DNA of 64,000 nucleotides from Candidatus Jordarchaeales archaeon (GCA_038889235.1 JAWAHN010000001.1:530499-594498), one strand, 5' to 3'; positions 30,539-40,004 are shown, numbered from the stretch's first letter. The notes: a model not told the origin generated them from the sequence alone. Program-made: numbers and translations.

Positions 30539-31615
30539 CTATTTGGCTTCCAAACCTATAATCATTCTGCGCCACTTGACGTAACAGGCATAGTCGATGT
30601 AGCGCTTCCTGTTAATATAGTCCCATACCTTGGGGGCTGCCTCCTTCTTCTCCTCAATGCCATCCTGGACAACTATGTACATAGCATCACTACCAGCACC
30701 AGAACCATACGAAACCAGTAGGATTTGTTGTCCAGGCTTTGCTTCATCCAACACTGCAGCTAATCCTAGGAGAGAGGAGGCAGAGTACGTGTTCCCGATG
30801 TAAGGAACTAGAAGGCCCTTCGTGACTTGCTCCTTGGTGAAGCCTAGCTGGCTTGCCGCCCTCAAGGGAAACTTACCGTTAGGCTGGTGGAATATAACAT
30901 AATCAAAGTCACTTGGTTTAAGTCCAAGCTCGCTCATGAGATGCTCAGCAGCTGAAGTTATGTGGTGGAAGTAAGATAATCCGGTGAAGGGACCACCGTG
31001 CTTGGGGTAAGGCTGCTCAGCTCTTCTCCAAAAGTCCGGAGTATCTGTAACATACGACACTGTAGCCTCTATGGACGCAGCCGAGGAAGAGCTCAATGGC
31101 CCTATTACTAGAGCTGCCGCCCCGGCAGCAGCAGCGTACTCTAGGTCGTCTCCGGGTGCGCTCTGTGCTACATCAGCTCCTATGGCTAAGCCGTACTTTA
31201 TCATCCCCGAAGCAACCAGCGCTATGCACATCTGGACGGCTTCAGTGCCAGCTTTACACGCGAACTCCAGATCTGCTGCGAGAGTGAAAGGAGTCGCACC
31301 TATCACCTCGGCGACTGTGCATCCTGTAGGCTTCACCGCGTAGGGGTGCGATTCTGAGCCGCAGAGCACGGCTCCTATATCCGACGGGTTTATGTTCGCC
31401 CTCTTAACGGCGTTTGTTGCTGCCTCGATGGAAAGTGTTATGGTGTCCTCGTCAGGGCCTGCGACTGCCTTTTCCCATACCATTAAGTCTTCTTTGAAGC
31501 GGTCGGCTGGGGCACCCCAAACTACCGCTATATCCTCTGTCTTGATCCTGTACTGGGGGATGTAGCACCCCCACCCTTCTATTCCGACACGCGATTTAGG
31601 AATCATCATTTGCAC
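30539..31615 (-). CDS. Hydroxymethylglutaryl-CoA synthase
   Basis: A 358-residue archaeal HMG-CoA synthase, the first gene of the cluster. Motifs: [15 protein letters not shown] at the N-terminus, [12 protein letters not shown] (acylated Cys), the [13 protein letters not shown] block with the catalytic His, and [15 protein letters not shown] 31615 lies 6 nt after GGAGG; ATG 31609 is an alternative. It is divergent from the polyprenyl synthase across a 360-bp interval, so a shared regulatory region can be expected. Confidence 0.94.
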   Translation of the reverse strand: MQMMIPKSRVGIEGWGCYIPQYRIKTEDIAVVWGAPADRFKEDLMVWEKAVAGPDEDTITLSIEAATNAVKRANINPSDIGAVLCGSESHPYAVKPTGCTVAEVIGATPFTLAADLEFACKAGTEAVQMCIALVASGMIKYGLAIGADVAQSAPGDDLEYAAAAGAAALVIGPLSSSSAASIEATVSYVTDTPDFWRRAEQPYPKHGGPFTGLSYFHHITSAAEHLMSELGLKPSDFDYVIFHQPNGKFPLRAASQLGFTKEQVTKGLLVPYIGNTYSASSLLGLAAVLDEAKPGQQILLVSYGSGAGSDAMYIVVQDGIEEKKEAAPKVWDYINRKRYIDYACYVKWRRMIIGLEAK

Positions 31616-31977
31616 TTAACCCCTCCGTGGCTTACGGGGAGCTCTGGTGCCTCAAAAGGAGAACTGGGTACTCGGAGGACTAAGGCATCTTTTAGGAGAG
31701 TTGCAGACCGGAAATGTATATTTAAGCGTTACGCACCAATGTACTACAACTTCGACAAATTTAAGGATTTTTCCGCATAAATGTAAAAATGCAGATGTTT
31801 TCGTTCTTCTCTCGCCTGAAACAAGACGAGCATGCTACGAATAACGTTATTGCACAAACGTCCATTTTTCACTTCTTAGTTCTAAAAGTGACGAAGCAGC
31901 AATTTTACTGGAAGAAATTATTTAAAAAGGAGTGTTGGATTTCGGAGCCTAACGAATGCGATGTGCGAGGGGAAAAA
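31616..31977. other. Divergent regulatory gap, mevalonate cluster and prenyl synthase
   Basis: This 362-bp interval lies between HMG-CoA synthase (minus) and polyprenyl synthase (plus). AATTATTTAAAAAGG (31915-31929) is a good TATA box for the plus-strand gene. On the minus side AT-rich tracts (around 31710-31770) may serve the mevalonate operon. No gene is seen; a plus-strand reading opening at 31789 is unlikely to be translated since it precedes that TATA box. Confidence 0.45.
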
Positions 31978-33042
31978 TTGAGCTTCGAGGAGATCGTTTC
32001 AAGGCATCTTGAAAGAATTAATGCTGCAATTGACAGCTTTCTCGACACGAAGATAAGCCATGCTTTTACTCCATACCACGCCGAGTACTACTCGAACATA
32101 AAGGAGTTCATCATGAGGGGAGGTAAAAGGCTTAGACCAGTGTCCCTGGTTAACGCATATTTTGGGGTCGGCGGAAAAAACAGAGGAGACATATATAAGG
32201 CTTCGATTGCTGTGGAATTGCTGCACAATGCAACCCTTATACACGACGACTTAATAGATCACGACGAAACGCGTAGAGGGAAAGAGACATTTCACGTCAA
32301 GTACAGGAACTGGTACAATGAGCACTTTAAAGGGGAACGGGGTGAAGACTTTGGAATGACGATGGCCATTCTTGGAGGTAACACTGTTTACAACTTAGGT
32401 GTGGAAGCTTTGCTTGAATCCGGGTTTTCTGCGGAGCTTGTCTGCAGGGCAGTGGATAGGTATCAGAGAGTTTTCGAGGAAATAATAGAGGGTGTAATGT
32501 ATGAGATGATTCTTTCGTTTAAAGACCATGTGAAGCTTGACGAGTACATGAAGATGATAAAGATGAAGACCGCTGCCTTACTTGAAGCGTCCGTTGAAAT
32601 AGGGGCCATACTAGGCGGGGGAAGTGAGGAACAGATAAAGTCATTGAAAGAATACTCCGTGCTTGTTGGGCAAGCTTTCCAGATACAGGACGACATACTG
32701 GGGACATTTGGTAAGGAGGAAGAGACTGGGAAGCCTACAGACGGGGACATAAAAGAGGGTAAGAAAACTGCTTTAGTGGTCTATGCGTTGGAATCCGCTG
32801 GGCCCATGGAGCTGAACATGCTTAGAAGCGTGCTCGGAAAAAGGAATGCCACTCCAAAAGAGGTGGAGAGCGTTAGGAGGATATTCTTAGAAACAGGGGC
32901 ACTTGAAAAAGCGCGTGAAAAAGCAATCAAACTTAAGGAAGAAGCAAAGGAGAAGATTAAAAGTATGAAGCCCCCCCTCACCAGGGAGGCTGAAGAGTAC
33001 TTCCTCAAACTAGCCGACTTCGTAGTTGAAAGAATATACTAG
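31978..33042 (+). CDS. Geranylgeranyl/polyprenyl diphosphate synthase
   Basis: A 354-residue trans-prenyl transferase making the C20 or longer isoprenoid for archaeal lipids. The first aspartate-rich motif is IHDDLIDHDE and the second is QIQDDILGTFG, with GKPTDGDIKEGKKT after it. TTG 31978 is chosen as GAGGGG lies 5-6 nt upstream, and the TATA box sits about 50 nt before; GTG 31963 is an in-frame alternative. It faces away from the mevalonate operon, whose product it consumes. Confidence 0.92.
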   Translation: MSFEEIVSRHLERINAAIDSFLDTKISHAFTPYHAEYYSNIKEFIMRGGKRLRPVSLVNAYFGVGGKNRGDIYKASIAVELLHNATLIHDDLIDHDETRRGKETFHVKYRNWYNEHFKGERGEDFGMTMAILGGNTVYNLGVEALLESGFSAELVCRAVDRYQRVFEEIIEGVMYEMILSFKDHVKLDEYMKMIKMKTAALLEASVEIGAILGGGSEEQIKSLKEYSVLVGQAFQIQDDILGTFGKEEETGKPTDGDIKEGKKTALVVYALESAGPMELNMLRSVLGKRNATPKEVESVRRIFLETGALEKAREKAIKLKEEAKEKIKSMKPPLTREAEEYFLKLADFVVERIY

Positions 33043-33141
33043 TAGACCAACCTGGCTTGAAGACATGTGAGTCAAATCGCTGAGCCGGGAGATTTTTATA
33101 ATTCCCTGCTTCCTCTTGTCCCCTAAGTTGAGGGGACTAAA

Positions 33142-34068
33142 ATGCTCGTAGACCGCTTTGGGCGACAGGTCAGCAACCTTAGGATTTCTCTTACCCAGAA
33201 ATGCAATCTGGCATGTTTTTACTGTCACCATGAGGGAGAGGGGTGTAGTGGTGGACTGCGCGAACAAGACAGCATGACGCCAGACGAGGTGGCGTTCATA
33301 GTTGGAGCTGCAGCGGAGCTGGGTGTGCGGAGCGTTAAATTGACGGGGGGAGAGCCTCTTCTGTACGATGGGGTTGAGGAAGTTGTCAGGAAGATATCAT
33401 CAGTTAAGGGTGTAGTTGACGTATCAATGACTACCAACGGCGTGCTTTTATCTGAGTGGGCTGAGAGGTTAGCTAGAGCTGGGCTGAGTAGGGTTAATGT
33501 GAGCTTAGACACTCTTTCAAGGGAAAAATACAAGATGATAACGGGGAGAGACGACTTCGAGAAGGTTATAGAAGGAATAGATGCGGCCCTCGATGTAGGT
33601 TTAACTCCAGTTAAGCTGAATATGGTTCTACTGAAGGGGGTCAACGTGTCAGAGTTGGAGTCGATGATCGAGTTTGTGAGGGGGAGAGAAGGGTGTGTGC
33701 TGCAGGTTATAGAGCTTGTCCCTAGAATCCCGGCGCTCGAAAAATACCACATTAGCCCATTATTTGTTGAAGAGATGCTTGAACGGAGGGCGGTTAGAGT
33801 CGTCGTAAGGGGGATGCATAGAAGGAAAAAATTCTTCTTAGAAGGAGGGGGGGAGGTTGAAGTAGTCAGGCCCGTTCACAACAGCGAGTTTTGCGCTAAC
33901 TGCAATAGGTTGAGAGTTACAAGCGACGGGAAGCTGAAGCCTTGCCTGATGCGCAACGATAACTTGGTCGACGTTCTCACCCCTATAAGAAGGGGAGCTT
34001 CGAAGGAGGAAGTTAAACGGCTCTTGCTTGAAGCCGTGAGCAGGCGCACCCCCTACTACCGTTGCTAG
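33142..34068 (+). CDS. moaA: GTP 3',8-cyclase (MoaA), molybdenum cofactor synthesis
   Basis: A 308-residue radical SAM enzyme. The SAM cluster motif CNLACFYC is at residues 22-29 and the second C-terminal cluster is bound by CANCNRLRVTSDGKLKPCL. It makes the cyclic pterin precursor from GTP with MoaC. MoaA serves tungsten as well as molybdenum enzymes, and an FdhD-like protein is encoded at 1.6 kb. ATG 33142 follows GAGGGGA. Its last codons overlap the convergent iron-sulfur oxidoreductase gene. Confidence 0.95.
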   Translation: MLVDRFGRQVSNLRISLTQKCNLACFYCHHEGEGCSGGLREQDSMTPDEVAFIVGAAAELGVRSVKLTGGEPLLYDGVEEVVRKISSVKGVVDVSMTTNGVLLSEWAERLARAGLSRVNVSLDTLSREKYKMITGRDDFEKVIEGIDAALDVGLTPVKLNMVLLKGVNVSELESMIEFVRGREGCVLQVIELVPRIPALEKYHISPLFVEEMLERRAVRVVVRGMHRRKKFFLEGGGEVEVVRPVHNSEFCANCNRLRVTSDGKLKPCLMRNDNLVDVLTPIRRGASKEEVKRLLLEAVSRRTPYYRC

Positions 34069-35021
34069 AAGAGTTCGATTATGTCTGCAACCTTTATATC
34101 CGCCTTCTTTCTTCTAGCACTACCCTCTAGCATTAGCTCACACATCGGACAAGAGGTTATAACTAGACTTGCACCGGTGGTTAAGGCTTCTTCCAGCCTC
34201 CTATCAGCGATCTTGGCGGCAAGTCCAGGGTGCGATAGCGGTACCCCACCTCCACCGCCGCAGCAAAGGGTTTTCAGCTTATTGTGTTTCATTTCAACTA
34301 GGATCGCGCCCGCGGCGTTCCCAATTATTGAGCGTGGCTCGTCGACTATCCTCGAATACCTGGCGAGGTGGCATGGATCATGAAATGTCACATATGCACT
34401 TAGCCTGCGTGGGGACAACTTTCCAGTTTCAACGCTTCTCGCAAGAACCTGTGTTATGTGTTCTACCTCAAAGTCAAAATCGAAAAACTTCGGGTACTCT
34501 TTCGAGAGGGTTTCGTGGCATCCTGGGCAAGGTGTTATAATGCGCTTTACCCCAGCTTCCCTAAGTCTCTTAATGACTAACTTACCGTAATCAATGAACT
34601 TTTCCACTTGCCCCGAAACGAGGAGTATGTTCCCACAGCAGGGTTCATCTGGCCCAAGCCACCCTACGTTTCCAAGCCTCGAAACTACTTCCCCCATTTT
34701 GGCCACTCTTTCTGGGAAGTACTGGGCGTAACTACAGCCAACAAAGAGTATAGTTTCACCGCCTTTCGGGAGTGCAACAGACTTGCGGAGGAGCTTTGAG
34801 TAAGGGTTGCCGAAGCTAAGCACCATGTCCGCCGCTTTCTTGTGTTCTGGGTCTAAGTAGCCTAGGCGCACCAGTTCCGACCTGAGAGCAATGATGACGT
34901 CGACGGTTTGTAGGGCACATCTATACATGCAGTAACCGCACGTAGTGCAAGCTGTAGCGGACTTCAGAAGGCTTTCACTAGGCCTGATGACACCTTCGAT
35001 GAGCCCCCTAGCAGCTAGCAT
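34065..35021 (-). CDS. CCG-domain iron-sulfur oxidoreductase (HdrD/GlcF-like), N-terminally truncated
   Basis: The 318-residue product contains one ferredoxin motif, CTTCGYCMYRC (near residue 28), and two CCG repeats: DEPCCGNILL with FVGCSY before it and TLCCGGGGG with DPCHLARY before it. These bind a noncubane or linked cluster as in heterodisulfide reductase and glycolate oxidase iron-sulfur subunits. It accepts electrons from the adjacent FAD-linked oxidase. ATG 35021 is the first usable start here, but in-frame coding sequence extends upstream beyond a TAA (see the next entry). Confidence 0.88.
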   Translation of the reverse strand: MLAARGLIEGVIRPSESLLKSATACTTCGYCMYRCALQTVDVIIALRSELVRLGYLDPEHKKAADMVLSFGNPYSKLLRKSVALPKGGETILFVGCSYAQYFPERVAKMGEVVSRLGNVGWLGPDEPCCGNILLVSGQVEKFIDYGKLVIKRLREAGVKRIITPCPGCHETLSKEYPKFFDFDFEVEHITQVLARSVETGKLSPRRLSAYVTFHDPCHLARYSRIVDEPRSIIGNAAGAILVEMKHNKLKTLCCGGGGGVPLSHPGLAAKIADRRLEEALTTGASLVITSCPMCELMLEGSARRKKADIKVADIIELF

Positions 35022-35174
35022 CTTCCCCCTACTAGAATAGGGCTCTAACCTTAGCTCTTTAAAGAAGGGGCACTCTTCAACGCAGTGGCCGCCACTTTGG
35101 GTTTAGAAGTGGCTGTAGCCGCACCTCGTCCTGTTACAAGTGTAAATGTCTGGGATGTATTTCTCAAGGTGCAA
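35022..35174 (-). pseudogene. Upstream first ferredoxin domain of the CCG protein, broken by in-frame TAA
   Basis: In the same frame as the CCG protein, TTG 35174 opens a stretch reading LHLEKYIPDIYTCNRTRCGY, then SHF, a TAA at 35103-35105, and TQSGGHCVEECPFFKELRLEPYSSRGKMLAARGL (given in short parts: HCVEECPFFKEL, EPYSSRGKMLAARGL), which runs into the annotated start. EPYSxRGKM followed by ARGLxEG is a family hallmark, so the original N-terminus carried a first 4Fe-4S motif of C-x4-C plus C-x3-CP form. TTG 35174 has GAGGTG upstream, overlapping the FAD-gene stop. Confidence 0.6.
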
Positions 35175-35178
35175 TCGC

Positions 35179-36645
35179 TCACACCTCGGGTGTTTCTCTT
35201 ATCCACTTTGAAACGAACTTTTTCCCGGGGTTGAGGATGTTCTTCGGGTCAAACACACGCTTCAGCTCCAACATATACTCGAAAGATTTCCCATGCTCAT
35301 ACTTGTTAAAGCCGCCAAGCCGCTCCCCGTCCCCTATGTACGTGCTCATGGTTCCTTCAAGGTCTACAGCCATCTTGCTCATTTCAGCAACATACTTGTA
35401 GAAGCGACGTACTTCGTCGGGGTTTCCATCGTCCACGAATACCGCGAAGCTTATGCTTGGACTAGCCCTGTTAGGCCTCTGATGGTAGATGCACATCCCC
35501 AGAACCTCTAGGCCATTTTTAGCTGCGATCTCGAGGTACTTTCTGTACGCCTCCTCTATTCGTCCTAGCGGTATTCCCAGGTCTGCGGCGCCGAACTTTT
35601 TCACTCTTTGACTGTCAGGCCACTTCTGCTTGAATGGTTCAAACTCGAGAAGGTGCTTGCTTGTCCACCAGCTTTCGACGAGCTCCCTCTCCTTAACAAT
35701 AACACCGCCCGCGCTTTCAACAATCTTCAAAGCATAGTTCCTTGAGAACTCGGCGACCTCCTTATCTCCACTGAAGGAGAAGAATAATATTGCTTCAGCC
35801 CATTCCGGTATTTCGGGCGTCTTACCATACTTCTGCCGGTATGCATGAGTATAAAATTGAAGTCTCTTCTTGCAGTTGATGTGCGCGCTCTCCACGCTCA
35901 ACCCCGCCTGGACCATCCTCTCAAGAGCTAAGACGGCAGAGGACAACGACCTAAAAACCGCCGCCTCGACCACTCTGGTTTCGGGCTTCGCGAAAACTCT
36001 AAGGGTGGCTTCCGTTATTATTCCGAGTGTTCCCTCCGCTCCAACCATAAGCCAATGCAACTTGTAACCGGTGGAGGAACAAGCAGCCTTTCGGTGGCCA
36101 AGTCTTACTACTTCCCCTTTACCGTCGACTATGACGACGTTGAGCAGGTAGTCGGCGGGTTTACCATACCTTATTCCAAAGGTGCCATCATTATCGCACG
36201 CTATAGCAGCCCCAACAGTTGAAACAGGCTTGCTTTCTGGGTCGTGCGGCCACCAGAGATTATATTTCGCCAGCTCATCGTTCAATGCAGCAATTGTAAT
36301 TCCAGCTTGAACGGTCACCGTCATGTTCTCCTTGTCTATCTCTAGGATTTTGTTAAGCCCGCGTGTATCTATAAGAATGCAATCTTCGACGGGAACCGCG
36401 CCGCCTCCCATGCCTGTTCCACCGCCGAAGGGGACCACTGGAATGCCGTGCTCATAAGCTACGCGTACAGTCTCAGCCACTTCCTCAGTGCTCGTTGGCC
36501 TCACGACTATAGCGGGGAGAGAGTAATCGCTGGCTGGGCGAGGCGACCAATCCCTACTATATGTAAACATTACAAAGTCCTCTGTGAAGACTTTGTCTTT
36601 CCCTAGTCTTTCTTTCAGTTCTTCTACTATTGAGTTGTTCATCAT
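35179..36645 (-). CDS. FAD-linked oxidase (glycolate/D-lactate dehydrogenase GlcD-like)
   Basis: A roughly 488-residue flavoprotein of the vanillyl-alcohol oxidase family. Motifs: PAIVVRPTSTEEVAE, VPFGGGTGMGGGAVP (FAD pyrophosphate), STVGAAIACDNDGTFGIRYG, and the C-terminal KRVFDPKNILNPGK. It oxidises a 2-hydroxyacid such as D-lactate or glycolate and hands electrons to the CCG protein encoded 5-15 bp downstream. The LarA-like racemase at 7 kb could supply D-lactate (inference). Start at one of the tandem ATGs at 36642 or 36645. Confidence 0.92.
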   Translation of the reverse strand: MMNNSIVEELKERLGKDKVFTEDFVMFTYSRDWSPRPASDYSLPAIVVRPTSTEEVAETVRVAYEHGIPVVPFGGGTGMGGGAVPVEDCILIDTRGLNKILEIDKENMTVTVQAGITIAALNDELAKYNLWWPHDPESKPVSTVGAAIACDNDGTFGIRYGKPADYLLNVVIVDGKGEVVRLGHRKAACSSTGYKLHWLMVGAEGTLGIITEATLRVFAKPETRVVEAAVFRSLSSAVLALERMVQAGLSVESAHINCKKRLQFYTHAYRQKYGKTPEIPEWAEAILFFSFSGDKEVAEFSRNYALKIVESAGGVIVKERELVESWWTSKHLLEFEPFKQKWPDSQRVKKFGAADLGIPLGRIEEAYRKYLEIAAKNGLEVLGMCIYHQRPNRASPSISFAVFVDDGNPDEVRRFYKYVAEMSKMAVDLEGTMSTYIGDGERLGGFNKYEHGKSFEYMLELKRVFDPKNILNPGKKFVSKWIRETPEV

Positions 36646-36797
36646 TCCACCACGTCGATGCAGCTTCACAGGCCGCCCGTTTAATTACTCTTACATGTAG
36701 AAATTTTTATTACTTTAGCGTCTGAAATAGTGCTTCAGAAAGACGTTTTGGTGACGGAGCTAGGCGGCCCATTTTTGTTTGAAAGGGGTGTTCTGTG

Positions 36798-37310
36798 ATG
36801 GTAAAAAGAGATTATCCCGAAAAGGAGCTGTCCATACTGCTTTCTGGTTTTGAGGAGGCTTTGGGAAAGTGCCGGATGGCTGCTTCCAATTTTTCTAGCA
36901 GAGTTTTGTCTATAAGTGGTGATGACGTCAGTAATAGGAGTGATGTTGTTAAAGGAGTTGAGGAGGCACTGGACGCGTTATTCGACGTTTACGAGCAGCT
37001 TTCCAGGCTTGAGGATGTTGCTGAAAGCACTGTTGGATTCACCATGAATGAAGACGAGGACAAAAAAATTTGGAATTTTATAAAGACTGTTAGAAGCGTG
37101 AGAGAGAAAGTGGAGATGCTTCAAAAGAACCTAAAGAACTATGTTAAAACCGTTGAGTCACCTGACTTAGCCCCTCTAGCCAAAAAGGAGCTTGAAAAAG
37201 AGGTTAGAACGTTTAACGACACGGTAAAAATGTTGGACACGCGGGGGAACGAATTCTTGGTCATACTCCGCTCAATGTACGAGAGGGCGAGGATGGGACG
37301 ACTACCCTAA
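36798..37310 (+). CDS. Conserved-looking alpha-helical protein, function unknown
   Basis: A 170-residue protein with no cysteine-rich or catalytic motif. It is strongly helical with heptad-like stretches (SDVVKGVEEALDALFDVYEQL and KTVRSVREKVEMLQKNLKNY, each approximately 20 residues) and an acidic linker (FTMNEDEDKK). It may be a coiled-coil adaptor. ATG 36798 or GTG 36795 with GGGGTG upstream. It is convergent with the membrane-protein gene of the MoxR operon, 5 bp apart. Confidence 0.7.
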   Translation: MVKRDYPEKELSILLSGFEEALGKCRMAASNFSSRVLSISGDDVSNRSDVVKGVEEALDALFDVYEQLSRLEDVAESTVGFTMNEDEDKKIWNFIKTVRSVREKVEMLQKNLKNYVKTVESPDLAPLAKKELEKEVRTFNDTVKMLDTRGNEFLVILRSMYERARMGRLP

Positions 37311-37315
37311 ATGAG

Positions 37316-38677
37316 CTACCGCTCTCCGCCGGTTTCCTCTCGCTCTCTTTTTTTACCGCTCCTGGCGGCTAATTTTATGAGTGTTGAAGCCATGGAGAAG
37401 CTCAATGCTATAGGGAGCAAGGTGATTAGCACTATTTCCGGCTGTGAAGTTTCTATGCTCTCAAGTACTATGAGCGGGGCGCCTGCCTGATACAAAACGA
37501 AAGTGGAGGTTAAGCAAACAAAGGACAATACTGCGACTGCGCACACTCTTAGTGCGACATTTTTCAGCGAGGACTTGAGAAGGGATGTGGCTTTTATGGT
37601 TACGCTTCCGGCGCTCAGCGTTAAACGCGCTTCGGGAATCTTGAGGAAAACTTCTTCCATGTAGGTTTTCAGTCTGCGAGCATCATGAAGTACTTCTAAC
37701 TTTGCGGCTTCGGGACTACTGAAAATTTTCATTTTCATTAGTTTCTCGAGAAATTCCAAAGCTTCCTTGCTGAGCTGAACTCCTCCCCCCATTTCCATGG
37801 CGTTGGATGCTGACGCCAGCTCGTCTACTGCTCTTAGTTGTTTTGCGACAGTTTCACTTCTCTCATAGAGCGGAGAGGTTAACTCCGAAACGTATACGAA
37901 GAAGAGCCCTATCTCAACATAAAGGTAGCATATGAGAGATATAAGGAATATTGGAGATGTGAGGAAGCTTTCGAGCACGCCCAGCATTCCTCCGAAGACA
38001 AGGTACTGGAATATGGCGTTTGATGCTAAGGAAAAGCCGGCAGGAGCACCTATGTTGGCATGCCCTGTCAGAGCGGCTAGCCCAAAGGAGGAAACGACTA
38101 GAATAAACGATGAGAAAAGATATTTTACTCTAACCTTTAACGCGAAAAGGGCCCCTGCCACTATGGAGCCCAAAGCCAGGACTTGGAATAGAAGGAAATA
38201 TATTGACCAAACGCAAGAGAGGCACGCGTATCCGAGGAGTGCCCACCTAACGGACGGCCAAATGAGTAGCAGTTGTTCAGGGGAGAGAGACGCGATGAGG
38301 TAAGCTATTGGCAAGGGAGAAAAGTAAATTGCAGCTATGAATGCTTCAACGATAGCTTCTACCATGGCGTACATGAAGAAGAGTTTGGGTTCAAACAGTA
38401 CGAAAAGAACGGGTAAAGAGGACTCCACTACGAGTGACGTGGATGCATTTACTAGCATCGTTACAACGAAGACAATGAAGAACCTTGCTCTCCACGCCAC
38501 AATACCCAGTAGGCCGGGATCCCAAATGTAGACCCAAATGTTTTCGTATTTCATGTAAGGCTGAATGTTTGAGTATACGGCGCTAAACATGGCGACAAAT
38601 AGGACTGCTGAGATCACGCTGATTCCTAGCCTACTCCTACTAAGTTTTAATTTGAGTGAGAAGCTTTCGCTCAGCGT
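37316..38677 (-). CDS. Polytopic membrane protein of the MoxR-DUF58 operon, apparent ACG start
   Basis: A 453-residue protein with about eight transmembrane helices and a cytoplasmic loop of about 115 residues (around residues 260-375: ERSETVAKQLRAVDELASAS, LTLSAGSVTIKATSLLKSSL) before the last two helices. No family is recognised. Starting at ACG 38675-38677 gives LSESFSLKLKLSRSRLGISV then the first helix, a natural basic N-terminus, and the codon overlaps the DUF58 stop in an ACGCTGA arrangement behind a GAGGGGGA site. The only canonical alternative, GTG 38617, would start inside the first helix. Last gene of the operon. Confidence 0.72.
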   Translation of the reverse strand, partial: TLSESFSLKLKLSRSRLGISVISAVLFVAMFSAVYSNIQPYMKYENIWVYIWDPGLLGIVAWRARFFIVFVVTMLVNASTSLVVESSLPVLFVLFEPKLFFMYAMVEAIVEAFIAAIYFSPLPIAYLIASLSPEQLLLIWPSVRWALLGYACLSCVWSIYFLLFQVLALGSIVAGALFALKVRVKYLFSSFILVVSSFGLAALTGHANIGAPAGFSLASNAIFQYLVFGGMLGVLESFLTSPIFLISLICYLYVEIGLFFVYVSELTSPLYERSETVAKQLRAVDELASASNAMEMGGGVQLSKEALEFLEKLMKMKIFSSPEAAKLEVLHDARRLKTYMEEVFLKIPEARLTLSAGSVTIKATSLLKSSLKNVALRVCAVAVLSFVCLTSTFVLYQAGAPLIVLESIETSQPEIVLITLLPIALSFSMASTLIKLAARSGKKREREETGGER

Positions 38678-39993
38678 AACGCTATCCCCCTCTTCTTGGC
38701 GCTCAGATATTGGTTTATTATCGCCGGCAGGAAGTCATCTGGCCCGACATTTACAACTTTCACATCCATCCTAGCTAGCTCGTCGCTCACTTTCTTCCTG
38801 AATTCTAGAAGTTCTTCGGACACTGCTTCGGCAAGAGCTCTATCGACAGGTGAGAGAGCGTCTGGGTGCACTTCAAACCATGGTCCGAAGGGTGATATGA
38901 CTAACATGTGGTTTCTGTGCGCCCTTATCAGCTTGACTGCTTCAACTATGTCGTTCATTTCTCCTTCGAGGTCGCTAATCAGAATGTAGAGCATTCTTTT
39001 AGGAGCTCTCTTTATAACCCATTCAACGCATTCTTTCATACGTGTTCCGCCGGTAGGTTCCACGAATGCCAGGGCTTCAAGTATTTTGTAAAAGTAGTTT
39101 TTTCCAGGCTTTGGGGGGACATACTGGTACACTTTGTCGGAGAATGCTGCAAGTCCTACTTCGTCTCTTCGCTCCAGCGCAACCTTGGCCAATAAGACTG
39201 CCGCCCTTACGGCGAAGTCTAGCTTTGTGTTATCGGGTAGCCCACCACCCATACTGCTACTGCAGTCGAGAAGCAGCATTACTTTGATGTTGCGCTCGCT
39301 TTCAAACTCTCTAACAACTAGGTCCCCAGTCCTGGCAGTTGCCTTCCAGTCGATGCGTCTAAAGTCGTCCATGGGAAGGTAATCGCGTAGACCGAAAAAC
39401 TCGGCACCGATTCCCTTCTGTCTAGTCCTATGGACTCCGAAAAGTCGGCCTAAAACTCTTTTTGCGCCTAGAGCTTCAAGCCTTCTTACATCCTTGTAAG
39501 ACGGGTAAACGAGTATATCCGTGTAAACAGGGACTTCTTTTTCTTCGAAAAGCAAGCCCATCCTGTCCCTCATGACAAGCTTTACAGGCCCCAGTTTGTG
39601 CAAGCCTCTCTTCCTGCACTGAAGTATATAGGAAAACTTTACTTCTTCCCCTGGGTTTAACTTCGTTAGTATCTTGTTTTCACCTACGACGAGTGTGAAG
39701 ACTTCGGGGTAGCCGTCTTCCACTTGTAAATAATCTATTCTCATCTTACCCTTGTTTGAAATGGATACCGTTACGTGGATAAATTCCTCAGCAAAAACTT
39801 TCTCTTTATCAAGCGTCCTTGTGACCTCAATGCCCTCAAAGCTGGACGAGGCGGCAAAAAAGGGCATGCTGACGACGGAGGCTATGATGAGCATTGCCCC
39901 TAATAGGACGAGGAAGTAGTTCACTGTGGAAAAACCGAATACGAGAGTGAATATACCGGTGACTATTGTTAGACCGCCCCTTGCCGTCAGCAT
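38671..39993 (-). CDS. DUF58 (vWA-like) protein of the MoxR system
   Basis: A 440-residue protein with two N-terminal transmembrane helices (residues 8-45), a beta-rich region, the DUF58 block DDFRRIDWKATARTGDLVVREFE and a vWA-like part with the metal-site DCSSSMGG. DUF58 proteins are partners of MoxR ATPases in complexes that mature or control cell-envelope proteins. The MoxR gene lies 11 bp upstream and the polytopic membrane protein overlaps it downstream. Confidence 0.92.
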   Translation of the reverse strand: MLTARGGLTIVTGIFTLVFGFSTVNYFLVLLGAMLIIASVVSMPFFAASSSFEGIEVTRTLDKEKVFAEEFIHVTVSISNKGKMRIDYLQVEDGYPEVFTLVVGENKILTKLNPGEEVKFSYILQCRKRGLHKLGPVKLVMRDRMGLLFEEKEVPVYTDILVYPSYKDVRRLEALGAKRVLGRLFGVHRTRQKGIGAEFFGLRDYLPMDDFRRIDWKATARTGDLVVREFESERNIKVMLLLDCSSSMGGGLPDNTKLDFAVRAAVLLAKVALERRDEVGLAAFSDKVYQYVPPKPGKNYFYKILEALAFVEPTGGTRMKECVEWVIKRAPKRMLYILISDLEGEMNDIVEAVKLIRAHRNHMLVISPFGPWFEVHPDALSPVDRALAEAVSEELLEFRKKVSDELARMDVKVVNVGPDDFLPAIINQYLSAKKRGIALR

Positions 39994-40004
39994 GCGCTCC
40001 CCTT

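Noticed and set aside
31789-31977. Longer N-terminus for the polyprenyl synthase
   Set aside because: The extra 63 residues lie before the TATA box at 31915-31929 and do not resemble the family.
34065-35174. TAA as a recoded Sec or Pyl codon in the CCG protein
   Set aside because: Sec uses TGA and Pyl uses TAG; TAA has no known amino-acid reassignment in Archaea.
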